A stretch of 50,913 nucleotides of DNA, from NCBI GenBank assembly GCA_964484065.1, contig CAZAEW010000025.1, positions 1 through 50,913 on the forward strand. The letters are read 5' to 3'. Origin of the DNA: JAEVLT01 sp964484065. GTDB taxonomy: Bacteria > Bacillota > Bacilli > Bacillales > Cytobacillaceae. How positions within the stretch are numbered: the stretch's first letter is position 1; every line of letters starts with the position of its first letter. This document shows, piece by piece, positions 33,893 to 40,923 of the stretch. A program made the position numbers and the translations under genes. A model generated the notes under the pieces. The model was given only the letters and a program-made list of their open reading frames with translations. It made no database searches and was not told the origin of the DNA.

Positions 33893-34462
33893 TTGGTGCT
33901 GATTTACGTAGGCAGTACAGCTCCAATGTTTTGAACCGGCTCTTCGTCTTCCTTTCCAGCCGTGCTTTTGAAGTTCCTTCGCTATTAATCTATTAAAAAA
34001 ACCATGCCCGACTAATACTACTGATTTATGTTCATTTGCATATTCCATTAGTTGTTTAGCTGCGGTTATGGCCCTGTCCCTTGCTCTAACCAGTGATTCG
34101 CATTCATTGGAATAGCCGCAAAACCATAGAAGCCTTAAAATTACCGCCCATATCTCAGGCTTAAATTTTATATTAAATAGATTCACGGAAGGATGAGGGA
34201 GCTCTGTTTCCCGGAATAAACAATCCGAAACGATACCAGCTCCAGAATTTAATAATTTTGCCGACTCAACAGATCTTTTTAAATCGCTGGTAACGACTAT
34301 TTTTGCTGTTTTTACTTTTTCAAGAGCCGCCAAAGGATAGAATTGTTCTGAAAACACTCCGTTTTCATCATATTTAGCAGTCCATTTTTTAAACTCAATG
34401 CAAGTAATTTTTCTATTGTCAGTTAGCAATGATTTTCCATGCCTAATTAATGAAATTTCCAT
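33887..34462 (-). CDS. histidine phosphatase family protein with array-derived C-terminus
   Basis: This 191-aa phosphatase of the phosphoglycerate-mutase fold has the phospho-acceptor motif LIRHGKS (His8) and the second catalytic His in VLVGHGFFNRL. The substrate is unknown. AGAGGTT precedes the ATG. The normal C-terminus appears to have been KHWSCT followed by SFFIQQKGER, still readable past the array at 33524-33580. In the present gene KHWSCTAY is followed by VNQHQR and a TAA located in array 2. The catalytic residues are unaffected. Confidence 0.85.
   Translation of the reverse strand: MEISLIRHGKSLLTDNRKITCIEFKKWTAKYDENGVFSEQFYPLAALEKVKTAKIVVTSDLKRSVESAKLLNSGAGIVSDCLFRETELPHPSVNLFNIKFKPEIWAVILRLLWFCGYSNECESLVRARDRAITAAKQLMEYANEHKSVVLVGHGFFNRLIAKELQKHGWKGRRRAGSKHWSCTAYVNQHQR
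33914..33932. repeat. flanking direct repeat of array 2, copy 2
   Basis: AGTACAGCTCCAATGTTTT lies inside the phosphatase gene and encodes KHWSCT. With copy 1 it brackets array 2 like a duplicated target. Confidence 0.85.
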
Positions 34463-34638
34463 ATCAACCTCTATTAAATGATCATTTATCTCAGAGCAGC
34501 TAATATCCCCTATTTTTTGTAGAAATTTTACATTTTATATATTAATTGTATACTATGATATATATAGCAATTTCTATTTTCTTACAAGATATTTCTTTAT
34601 TAATTTTCTAAATGAATGAATGGAATGGGGTGACAATT

Positions 34639-34863
34639 ATGGATTTCTGGTTTTATATCACCATTATTGTGGTATTTTCACTGTTTTATTATGGATACGA
34701 CACTAAAAAGAAATATGACTTAAAACAGAAAAACCTAGAACTGGAGCATGCATTAAAAATAAAAGAAATCGAATTAGAGGAAAAAAAATTAGATTTAGAA
34801 ATGCGGAAAATGGATCCCCCAAAATTGGAAATAAGCGCGCTAAATAAAAGTGAAACCTTATAA
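34639..34863 (+). CDS. small membrane-anchored coiled-coil protein, 74 aa
   Basis: It has one N-terminal membrane helix (FWFYITIIVVFSLFYYGY) followed by a highly charged coiled coil (KNLELEHALKIKEIELEEKK) and a short tail with DPPKLEIS. The helix is probably anchored with the coil in the cytoplasm (Lys-rich side). The function is unknown. The start is set at 34639 by GGGGTG 6 nt upstream; an ATG at 34612 is possible. It is divergent from the phosphatase gene. Confidence 0.7.
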   Translation: MDFWFYITIIVVFSLFYYGYDTKKKYDLKQKNLELEHALKIKEIELEEKKLDLEMRKMDPPKLEISALNKSETL

Positions 34864-34882
34864 ACCATTCCTATTTTAACAT

Positions 34883-35002
34883 TCAATTAAAAACTTTTTT
34901 GAGCTGAGTGACAGCTTCGATCACCTGCTCTTTTTTATTGCCTCCTGCCGTATAGTTTTTTAGTTTATCAATCATCCATTTCCAATAAAAAATCGGATCC
35001 AT
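34883..35002 (-). CDS. possible 39-residue small protein
   Basis: An ATG ORF encodes MDPIFYWKWMIDKLKNYTAG and ends VIEAVTQLKKVFN, with a protein-like composition. Its start codon, however, lies in the loop of the terminator that follows yjdF, and there is no clear ribosome site. It may be a remnant of a longer gene. Confidence 0.3.
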   Translation of the reverse strand: MDPIFYWKWMIDKLKNYTAGGNKKEQVIEAVTQLKKVFN

Positions 35003-35014
35003 CTCTGGACCCGA
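34986..35014 (-). terminator. terminator of yjdF
   Basis: CGGGTCC, a 6-nt loop and GGATCCG form 7 bp including one G-U, followed by ATTTTTTATT on the minus strand. Confidence 0.75.
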
Positions 35015-35072
35015 TCTCAATCAGTGAAAGGCTGCATCTATTCAAGCGTCATAAATGGATTCATACAAAGAT

Positions 35073-35486
35073 TTATCGCCCTTTATGTTTTTGTTTAGCC
35101 TTTTGTTTTTTCAATTCCCACTTTTTCAGTTTGAAAGCTTCATTTTGCTGTCTTTTCAGCTTTCTGCCTTCCACCTTCCGTTGTTCCATTTCTTCTTTCA
35201 TTGCTTCTTGTGCCTTTGTCGATATTCCTTTTTGTTTCATATCTTTGGCTGCCTGCCGCTGGAGACGCTTAGGATTAAGAATCTTCAAGTGTTTCTTTTC
35301 ATCCTTGACCCCGGCCTGCCTGCTATTTTGAATAACCGCAAGCAACCGTCCGTTTACAAATTCAAGTACCTCGACATCATTAGGCTCAGCACCAAAAACA
35401 TAACGATACGCCTTTAATCTTCCATTTTCCCAAATCTCAATAACCCCTACCCAAAACTGCCCATCATAAAAAACCGTCAACATCAT
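35073..35486 (-). CDS. yjdF: YjdF family protein (DUF2992)
   Basis: This 137-aa protein matches B. subtilis YjdF: TVFYDGQFWVGVIE at the start, a YVFGAEPNDVEVLEFV segment, NPKRLQRQAAKDMK, and a very basic Lys/Gln/Arg tail (KKQKAKQKHKGR). The biochemical role is unproven; the basic tail suggests contact with nucleic acid. Its GAGGAGGG ribosome site 7 nt upstream is the target of the preceding riboswitch. The start may be either of two adjacent ATGs. Confidence 0.92.
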   Translation of the reverse strand: MMLTVFYDGQFWVGVIEIWENGRLKAYRYVFGAEPNDVEVLEFVNGRLLAVIQNSRQAGVKDEKKHLKILNPKRLQRQAAKDMKQKGISTKAQEAMKEEMEQRKVEGRKLKRQQNEAFKLKKWELKKQKAKQKHKGR

Positions 35487-35493
35487 GACGATT

Positions 35494-35610
35494 CCCTCCT
35501 CTAAAAATAAAATAGCGGAATGATGGACATCCCGAGGAGGGGAAGGTTACTGACATCACTACGTTAGTGATGCATCCGGACTACCAACCGGATCGTGTTT
35601 TTTCATCCCA
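35494..35610 (-). ncRNA. yjdF riboswitch (azaaromatic-sensing RNA)
   Basis: On the minus strand the leader carries ACACGATCCGG, TTGGTAGTCCGGATG, a variable hairpin (GCATCACTAACGTAGTGATG), then CAGTAACCTTCC. I recognise these as the conserved blocks of the yjdF RNA motif, reported to bind azaaromatic compounds. Just after them CCCTCCTC (35541-35534) is the exact complement of the yjdF ribosome site GAGGAGGG (35501-35494), so translational control by Shine-Dalgarno sequestration is likely. Confidence 0.85.
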
Positions 35611-35662
35611 TGTATTCTATGCTAACAATATCAAAAACGCCCCGTCAAGAGCTGCTCTTCAA

Positions 35663-35989
35663 TCAATGCCTTGGACCCCAAAGCATGATAGAGACTCCTA
35701 TTAAACAAATAATCGCTCCTATCCAATCGTAAGTATCTGGAGCCTTTTTATCAACACCCCAGCCCCACAAGACCGAAAGAATAATAAACACTCCGCCATA
35801 GGCGGCGTATACCCTCCCGAATGAAGGAAACTTTTGCAAAGTGGGGATGATTCCGTATAACACCAAAATAATGCCGCCGGCTATTCCATACCAGTATGGC
35901 TTCCCTTCACGCAGCCATAGCCAGATCAGGTATCCTCCTCCAATTTCAGCCATTCCCGCCAGAAAAAATAAAATGCCTGTATAAATCAT
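35663..35989 (-). CDS. YnfA/UPF0060 family membrane protein
   Basis: This 108-aa protein has four membrane helices and the family signatures FFLAGMAEIGGGYLIWLWLR, RVYAAYGGVFI and DWIGAIICLIGVSIMLW. It belongs to the small drug/metabolite transporter fold, with no assigned substrate. The start at 35989 gives the family's usual length; an ATG at 36010 would add seven residues and sits against the stop of the upstream diguanylate cyclase gene. It is probably cotranscribed with that gene. Confidence 0.88.
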   Translation of the reverse strand: MIYTGILFFLAGMAEIGGGYLIWLWLREGKPYWYGIAGGIILVLYGIIPTLQKFPSFGRVYAAYGGVFIILSVLWGWGVDKKAPDTYDWIGAIICLIGVSIMLWGPRH

Positions 35990-36011
35990 GGTGCCTGCCT
36001 GCCTTCTCATT

Positions 36012-37178
36012 CTAGGTTTCTACAAATAAATCATCGATCACTTCAACACAGTTTCTGCCATTTTTCTTAGAAGCATACATTGCTTCATCCGCAAGCCTGT
36101 AGCTGGTATCGAATGAATCGGTTAGCCTTGCTGCACCAAAGCTAGCCGTCACCTCTATAGTTTGTCCATCAAATTGAAAGGAATGATCTTGTATCGCTCC
36201 CCGTAATTTTTCTGCTACTTCTCTTCCGTTTTGCAGATTTGTTTCCGGGAGCAAGATAATATATTCCTCACCCCCCAGACGCGCAGATAAATCTGACTGT
36301 CTGAGAGTACTAGTTATGATTTTAGCCGTTTCTTTAATAATATGATCCCCTGCCGGATGGCCAAAACTGTCATTAATTTTTTTGAAATAATCGATGTCCA
36401 ACAGGATAATGCATGCCTCTCTGTTTGTCCGGCTATTCCTTAAGATCTCTTTATTAACCAATTCCGTAAAGTAACCACGATTGAAAAGCCCGGTTAAAGA
36501 GTCTGCCGTAGCTAAAAATTGAAGATACTTATTTTTTTCCTCAAGCTGCCTTTTTTGATTTTCAATTATTTGTTGCTGTTTAATTCTTAATATATGGTTT
36601 TTCCAAAGAATCCAAGACACACCAAACCCCATTCCTGCTGCAGTCAAGCCATTTACTCTTATATGCTCCAGCAGGTCGGGGGCATGCTGAGTCCATGCGG
36701 CCATGTAAAAAAACGAGAAAAAAGTAATGAAATAAAATGCTGCAGATACAACAGGGGGAATTAGAAATATTACACCAATCCCCATACATGCAACCAAAAG
36801 CGGGTTGATATTTGTCGTTACAAGCTGATCACTTACACAGAGTAAAATGCCGAACAGAAGGTTTACTAAAATAGAAAAATTTTGAATGAAAAAGCCCACT
36901 CTGTGCCCTTGTAATCTTTTCTTTTCAATCATGAAGGATATGAAACCCAGAATACTATTTATTACTAACATAGCAGAATGGATGAAAATAATCAGATAAT
37001 GCCAATGAACCACATTTTTGGGGCCATTCGGAATGCTAATCCAAAATACAACTATATGGGCAATATTTATAAGGCCCATAATCATTCCCATTAGATATGC
37101 TCTGTGAATATTTACTGCACTTAAATCCTTATAAATAACTAAATCATCTTTAAAGATTATTCGTTTCAGAAGGTCCAT
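36012..37178 (-). CDS. membrane-bound diguanylate cyclase (GGDEF domain)
   Basis: The 388-aa protein has about six N-terminal membrane helices (residues 25-200), a short coiled linker (KQQQIIENQKRQLEEKNKYL), and a GGDEF domain from DSLTGLFNRGYF to the C-terminus. The active-site motif is GGEEY, an accepted catalytic variant, preceded by DIDYFKKINDSFGHPAGD, so c-di-GMP synthesis is likely. The DLSAR before GGEEY is not a clear RxxD inhibitory site. ATG at 37178 is preceded by GGTGG 5 nt away; a GTG at 37187 is less likely. Confidence 0.92.
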   Translation of the reverse strand: MDLLKRIIFKDDLVIYKDLSAVNIHRAYLMGMIMGLINIAHIVVFWISIPNGPKNVVHWHYLIIFIHSAMLVINSILGFISFMIEKKRLQGHRVGFFIQNFSILVNLLFGILLCVSDQLVTTNINPLLVACMGIGVIFLIPPVVSAAFYFITFFSFFYMAAWTQHAPDLLEHIRVNGLTAAGMGFGVSWILWKNHILRIKQQQIIENQKRQLEEKNKYLQFLATADSLTGLFNRGYFTELVNKEILRNSRTNREACIILLDIDYFKKINDSFGHPAGDHIIKETAKIITSTLRQSDLSARLGGEEYIILLPETNLQNGREVAEKLRGAIQDHSFQFDGQTIEVTASFGAARLTDSFDTSYRLADEAMYASKKNGRNCVEVIDDLFVET

Positions 37179-37337
37179 AAAAACCACCCAATTGTTTCCA
37201 AATTAAAATTTTTCTAATTATATCATTAAATTAAAGCAACTGAGGATAATTTTGTAAAAAATATTCATAATTGCCATTTATTTCAGTCTTTTTAGCTAAA
37301 AAAATCCGTTACCATCTTTAACAATTCCCCCGGCAGT

Positions 37338-37366
37338 AAAAAAAGCGTCTCTTTGTATCAAGAGAC
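37338..37366 (-). terminator. terminator of the TIMP-like gene
   Basis: GTCTCTT / AAGAGAC with a 6-nt loop is followed on the minus strand by CGCTTTTTTT. Confidence 0.85.
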
Positions 37367-37371
37367 ACTTT

Positions 37372-37950
37372 TTAAAGGGTCGATTTTGAATGTTTTTTTC
37401 GCCCTCTCAAAACGAAAATCGCAACAATCCCAATAGCCATAAACAATCCTGCAATCCAAATACGATATGGATTGCCTTTAAATGTGCCGGATAAATCAGC
37501 TTTTTCCGTTGGAGGGGTGCCGCCGCCAAGAATCTTCAAATCTTCTTTTGAAGCATCAAAACCATTGGTTCGATCACAAATCGTTGTTACAAGAGATTTT
37601 GCACCATACATCGTTGATTCTTTTGCATATACCAAATATTCTTGTCCCTCAGTAAAGTCGAATCCGCAGTCAGCATTACTTAGACCGGTGTTAATGATGA
37701 TCTGCGATTGCCGGACGCCCTTCCATGTTTTCGTAACATCAAAGAGAACGGATGTTGATGTATCTCCTTTTAAACTTCTTTTCTCTTTTATTCCAACCAC
37801 TTTCCCGCTGAATACTGCTTTTGAGCGGTCCATTTCTTCCTTCACACTTGGTAATTCAACACACGAACAAGCGCTGGTTACAGAAGGGAAAGACACTATC
37901 ATGAAAATACCGATATAAATGAATGCAAAATACGGAACGATCTTTTTCAA
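37372..37950 (-). CDS. TIMP/NTR-like secreted membrane-anchored protein
   Basis: This 192-aa protein has an N-terminal signal peptide (IGIFMIVSFPSVTSA) with cleavage probably before Cys28, giving a mature CSCVELPSVKEEM start. This Cys-x-Cys start and the following KAVFSGKVVGIKEK and later Cys pair match the netrin/tissue-inhibitor-of-metalloproteinase-like fold found in Firmicutes. A C-terminal helix (WIAGLFMAIGIVAIFVL) and basic RGRKKHSK anchor it in the membrane. Start is TTG at 37950 with AAGGAGAAGGTG upstream. Whether it inhibits a protease is unknown. Confidence 0.8.
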   Translation of the reverse strand: MKKIVPYFAFIYIGIFMIVSFPSVTSACSCVELPSVKEEMDRSKAVFSGKVVGIKEKRSLKGDTSTSVLFDVTKTWKGVRQSQIIINTGLSNADCGFDFTEGQEYLVYAKESTMYGAKSLVTTICDRTNGFDASKEDLKILGGGTPPTEKADLSGTFKGNPYRIWIAGLFMAIGIVAIFVLRGRKKHSKSTL

Positions 37951-37993
37951 TCCATCACCTTCTCCTTAGCCTGGATGCAAGTCTATTAATATA

Positions 37994-38026
37994 TGAAAAA
38001 ATAGAGCCTTACGAAAAGACTCTATT
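37994..38026 (-). terminator. terminator overlapping the end of the YerD-like gene
   Basis: AATAGAG / CTCTATT encloses the stop codon of the upstream gene and is followed on the minus strand by TTTTTC. Confidence 0.7.
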
Positions 38027-39658
38027 ATTCTGTAATTCATGGTTGGGTAAATCTTTTATATTCACTGCACGAAAGCAGTTATCAACATAGACAATATGTT
38101 TCGAATTGAATTGTCTTGGAGAGGTGAGTCCGGCAGAAGCAGCTAAGGCAAACAATTCTTCTCGCAAAGTCGTCATATAATTGGTCACACGATACCGTTT
38201 TTCTTCAACAACCAAGGCTTCCTGCAGTTTTGGATTCGTTGTAGCAATCCCGACAGGACAATTGCCTGTAGCACATACACCGGCACTAATACAGCCGGCT
38301 GATATCATTAATCCTCTTGCCATGACAACAACATCGGCTCCCATTGCTAAAGCAATCGCAATCCGATCAGGAGAAAAAAGTTTTCCGCTTGCAAACACTT
38401 TTAGTTTATCTCGAATTTGATAGTGGACTAACAATTCCTGAACAATCATCAAGGCAGGCTTAATTGGCAATCCCACTGAATCAGCCATTGATTGATAAGT
38501 TGCTCCTGTTCCTCCCTCACCGCCATCAACAGCAATATAATCCGGATACCGTTTATGATAGGCCATATACTGAACAAACTCTTCAAAAGTTTCTTTGCTG
38601 CCAACAACCATTTTTATTCCAACAGGTTTTCCCGATTCTTCCCGAATTCTTTCTATGAAGTCAAACATGGTATCAAAATCAGCAAATTCAGCAAAGCGAT
38701 TTGGGGAATTAATCGTTTTCCACGGCTCAACACCACGAATTTCCGCAATCTGAGGAGTTACCTTTGAGGCTTCCAAGTGTCCGCCGCGAATTTTTGCCCC
38801 TTGGCCTAATTTTAGTTCAAACGCTCTAATTTGAGAGATTTGTGCTTTCTGGCGAAGTTCCTCCCAAGAAAATGAGCCGTCAGCATTTCGGAAACCAAAC
38901 TTTGCCGGGCCAATCTGGGCGATGATATCTACTCCGCTTTTCAAGTGATAAGGAGATACTCCGCCCTCACCTGTGTTCATAAAGGATTTAGCATCTTTCA
39001 ACCCAAATCCAAGCGTTTCAATGGCATGTTCTCCTAATGCCCCATAGCTCATTCCCGACATGCCAATGGGGCTTTTTAGCACGAACGGATACCTGCATGT
39101 TTCCTCTCCAATGATAATGGCATCCTTATCATTGTACAGCCAAGGATTAATGTCTGCTTCTATCATTTTTTCATTCTTAGGAAAAAATAATTCCTGGTAT
39201 TCCGTCAGCTTGTTGTGTTTTTTTGCAGGTTCATCAATATACTGCTTTGTATGGATTTTCACTTCATTATCCGCGTCTAAGTCCGTTAGTTGTTTGGCAA
39301 AAAACGCATTTCGAATATAGAATTGATTGGGCGCATCAAAATCCCGCTTACTGCCGAAGGAAATAATGTTTTTTCCGTACTTCGCCAGCTTCACAATTTG
39401 CTGAAAATCAAGCCGGGAATACGGCTTCCCTTCATGGTCTTCATCGAGAATATATTGTTTGATTTCAGGAGCTATTTGTTCCATAAAATAACGGATTCTG
39501 CTAATGACAGGATAATTTCTTCTGATGGCATGCTGCACTTGATTTTTGTCAATTCGATAGGTTTTTCGGTACAAGATATAAAAGTAACCAAAAATCCCAA
39601 TAAGCAATACTAATAGAAAGGCCAAAATGATGATTACGATCGAGCTTAATAATTCCAT
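38009..39658 (-). CDS. YerD-like FMN-binding glutamate synthase family protein
   Basis: The 549-aa protein has an N-terminal membrane helix (residues 4-30) and then the FMN/Fe-S domain of glutamate synthase large subunits: PIGMSGMSYGALG, NTGEGGVSPYHL, GGEGGTGAT, and GCISAGVCATGNCPVGIAT with the cysteines for a 3Fe-4S cluster. It lacks the amidotransferase domain, so it is not a full glutamate synthase. It resembles B. subtilis YerD. The electron donor and substrate are unknown. AGAGGCG precedes the ATG. Confidence 0.9.
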   Translation of the reverse strand: MELLSSIVIIILAFLLVLLIGIFGYFYILYRKTYRIDKNQVQHAIRRNYPVISRIRYFMEQIAPEIKQYILDEDHEGKPYSRLDFQQIVKLAKYGKNIISFGSKRDFDAPNQFYIRNAFFAKQLTDLDADNEVKIHTKQYIDEPAKKHNKLTEYQELFFPKNEKMIEADINPWLYNDKDAIIIGEETCRYPFVLKSPIGMSGMSYGALGEHAIETLGFGLKDAKSFMNTGEGGVSPYHLKSGVDIIAQIGPAKFGFRNADGSFSWEELRQKAQISQIRAFELKLGQGAKIRGGHLEASKVTPQIAEIRGVEPWKTINSPNRFAEFADFDTMFDFIERIREESGKPVGIKMVVGSKETFEEFVQYMAYHKRYPDYIAVDGGEGGTGATYQSMADSVGLPIKPALMIVQELLVHYQIRDKLKVFASGKLFSPDRIAIALAMGADVVVMARGLMISAGCISAGVCATGNCPVGIATTNPKLQEALVVEEKRYRVTNYMTTLREELFALAASAGLTSPRQFNSKHIVYVDNCFRAVNIKDLPNHELQNNRVFS

Positions 39659-39825
39659 TTTATATCGCCTCTTTCCTCATTTTATTTTACCATAAAATGT
39701 GATTTTGCTTTGATTATGTATACTGTGCATTTAGACTATAAAACTATGGTTTTTAGTTGTCTTTCATAGTTGTAAATCACCTTCTGGTGTCCCCTGCAAT
39801 GTGGTATATCTTCGCCGCCATCATG

Positions 39826-39867
39826 AAAAAGGACCCTCCAACATTTTTCAACCGTTGAAAAGTCCTT
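39826..39867 (-). terminator. terminator of the GerP-like operon
   Basis: An outer AAGGAC / GTCCTT stem encloses an inner perfect TTTCAA-CGG-TTGAAA hairpin, followed by TTTTTC on the minus strand. Confidence 0.7.
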
Positions 39868-39871
39868 ACAC

Positions 39872-40054
39872 TCAGTTAATGTTTTTTTCTATTTTTGCAG
39901 TCATTGATTCATAAGGTAAACAAAGAGGTACCTTATAAAGGTTCTCTTTGTTTGTTGGAGATTTATGAAGCTTTAGATTAATGTTCCTTCCTATGTTAAA
40001 ATGCCCATTCTCAATCGAAGTAATTTGGATATTTGGTATATAGACTCTTGCCAT
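39872..40054 (-). CDS. small GerP-cluster protein, 60 aa
   Basis: This small protein (MARVYIPNIQITSIENGHFNIG) has the hydrophobic-then-NIG pattern seen at the start of GerPD/GerPE-type spore-coat proteins, followed by a basic tail. Its exact family is uncertain. It is the last gene of a four-gene operon, 1 bp after its neighbour, and is followed by a terminator. Its position argues for a role in the spore coat. Confidence 0.65.
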   Translation of the reverse strand: MARVYIPNIQITSIENGHFNIGRNINLKLHKSPTNKENLYKVPLCLPYESMTAKIEKNIN

Positions 40055-40055
40055 T

Positions 40056-40277
40056 CTAGAACCCCTTTATAATGCCAGAAGGATGATCAATAAAATCTGG
40101 ATCAAGTACAGGCGTGATATTCATGGAAGGATTAAAATCCCCCGTATTAAATTGACCGGTTTGGAACTTTTGATTTAGTGCCGGTGCAGCTAAAATTCCG
40201 CCTAATCCAGCTATATTAAACGATCCTCCGTGCTGTACAGTCGATGATTTAATAACGCCAATAAATATTGGAAACAT
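40056..40277 (-). CDS. GerPA/GerPF-like spore germination protein, 73 aa
   Basis: It matches the GerPA/GerPF pattern: N-terminal hydrophobic strand (FIGVIKSSTVQHGGSFNIA), a central FQTGQFNTGDF, and an acidic DPDFIDHPSG end. GerP proteins are spore-coat components that help germinants pass through the coat. GGGGGAGG lies upstream of the ATG. It is the third gene of the operon. Confidence 0.8.
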   Translation of the reverse strand: MFPIFIGVIKSSTVQHGGSFNIAGLGGILAAPALNQKFQTGQFNTGDFNPSMNITPVLDPDFIDHPSGIIKGF

Positions 40278-40289
40278 TCATCCTCCCCC

Positions 40290-40505
40290 TTAGTATAAAC
40301 CTCGAATGTTATTCGAGGGGTTGTCAATCATATCAGGATCATTTATAGGGTTATGCGTAATCAATGTATTACCATCCCCATGATTTTGGGTGCCGATTTG
40401 GTTAGAGGTATTACTGGTTGGATTAATGATAAAAGTCGTGCCTACATTAACCCCTCCTGCACCTGCAACATTATTCACCTTTAATATACCAATGCTAATG
40501 TTCAT
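40290..40505 (-). CDS. GerPA/GerPF-like spore germination protein, 71 aa
   Basis: It is a paralogue of the next gene: ISIGILKVNNVAGAGGVNVG at the start, an Asn/Gly-rich middle (IGTQNHGDGNTLITHN), and the shared acidic motif DPDMIDNPS near the end. Its start overlaps the stop of the upstream gene by 4 bp (ATGA), so translation is coupled. A coat-permeability role is inferred from the family. Confidence 0.8.
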   Translation of the reverse strand: MNISIGILKVNNVAGAGGVNVGTTFIINPTSNTSNQIGTQNHGDGNTLITHNPINDPDMIDNPSNNIRGLY

Positions 40506-40735
40506 TCCAATCCCTGATTTTGCCCACTTGAATCCAAGGGAATCATAAACTGCGGCAATTTAGACTTTTCTAATTCCTTTATATCATCGATAGGAAATTT
40601 TTCATCACCAAACACAATTGTATCCCCATGTGATTCGCCGTGTTTATTTAAAGTCATTCCGACATTTACTGTACCCTTTAAAGTACTAACCTTAAAATTG
40701 TAAATAACACAGTTTAAATACCCCACTAAAGCCAT
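40502..40735 (-). CDS. GerP-cluster protein, 77 aa
   Basis: This is the first gene of the operon. MALVGYLNCVIYNFKVSTLK followed by GTVNVGMTLNK shows the hydrophobic strand plus NVG seen in its neighbours, but the tail (KLPQFMIPLDSSGQNQG) is different. It may be a GerPB/GerPC-type or unrelated coat protein. ATG at 40735 has AGGAGG 6 nt upstream. A sigma-K-type promoter lies directly before it. Confidence 0.65.
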   Translation of the reverse strand: MALVGYLNCVIYNFKVSTLKGTVNVGMTLNKHGESHGDTIVFGDEKFPIDDIKELEKSKLPQFMIPLDSSGQNQGLE

Positions 40736-40757
40736 TTCGCACCTCCTGCCACTGCTA

Positions 40758-40784
40758 TAGAATATGATTTTATACAATAAATGT
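40758..40784 (-). promoter_or_regulatory. sigma-K-type promoter of the GerP-like operon
   Basis: On the minus strand AC (40784-40783), a 16-nt spacer and CATATTCTA (40766-40758) fit the mother-cell sigma-K pattern AC / CATANNNTA. This agrees with late expression of coat genes. Confidence 0.55.
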
Positions 40785-40868
40785 GTTCTTGGAACGATTT
40801 ATCTTCATTACATGGATAAATTTGATCGGTTGGATAAGCTCACTGAAGAACCATCAGTCTTGAAATTA

Positions 40869-40897
40869 TTGGAATTATCTATAAACTATAGTATATA
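40869..40897 (+). promoter_or_regulatory. sigma-A-type promoter of the GRDP-like gene
   Basis: TTGGAA (40869-40874), a 17-nt spacer and TATATA (40892-40897) lie 27 bases before the start codon. Confidence 0.5.
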
Positions 40898-40923
40898 ATT
40901 CCAACTCGAAGGAGGTTCTTTTT

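Noticed and set aside
33561..33932. Insertion sequence bounded by target duplication
   Set aside because: The interior is only tandem repeats with no transposase or terminal inverted repeats, so it is described as an array and not an IS.
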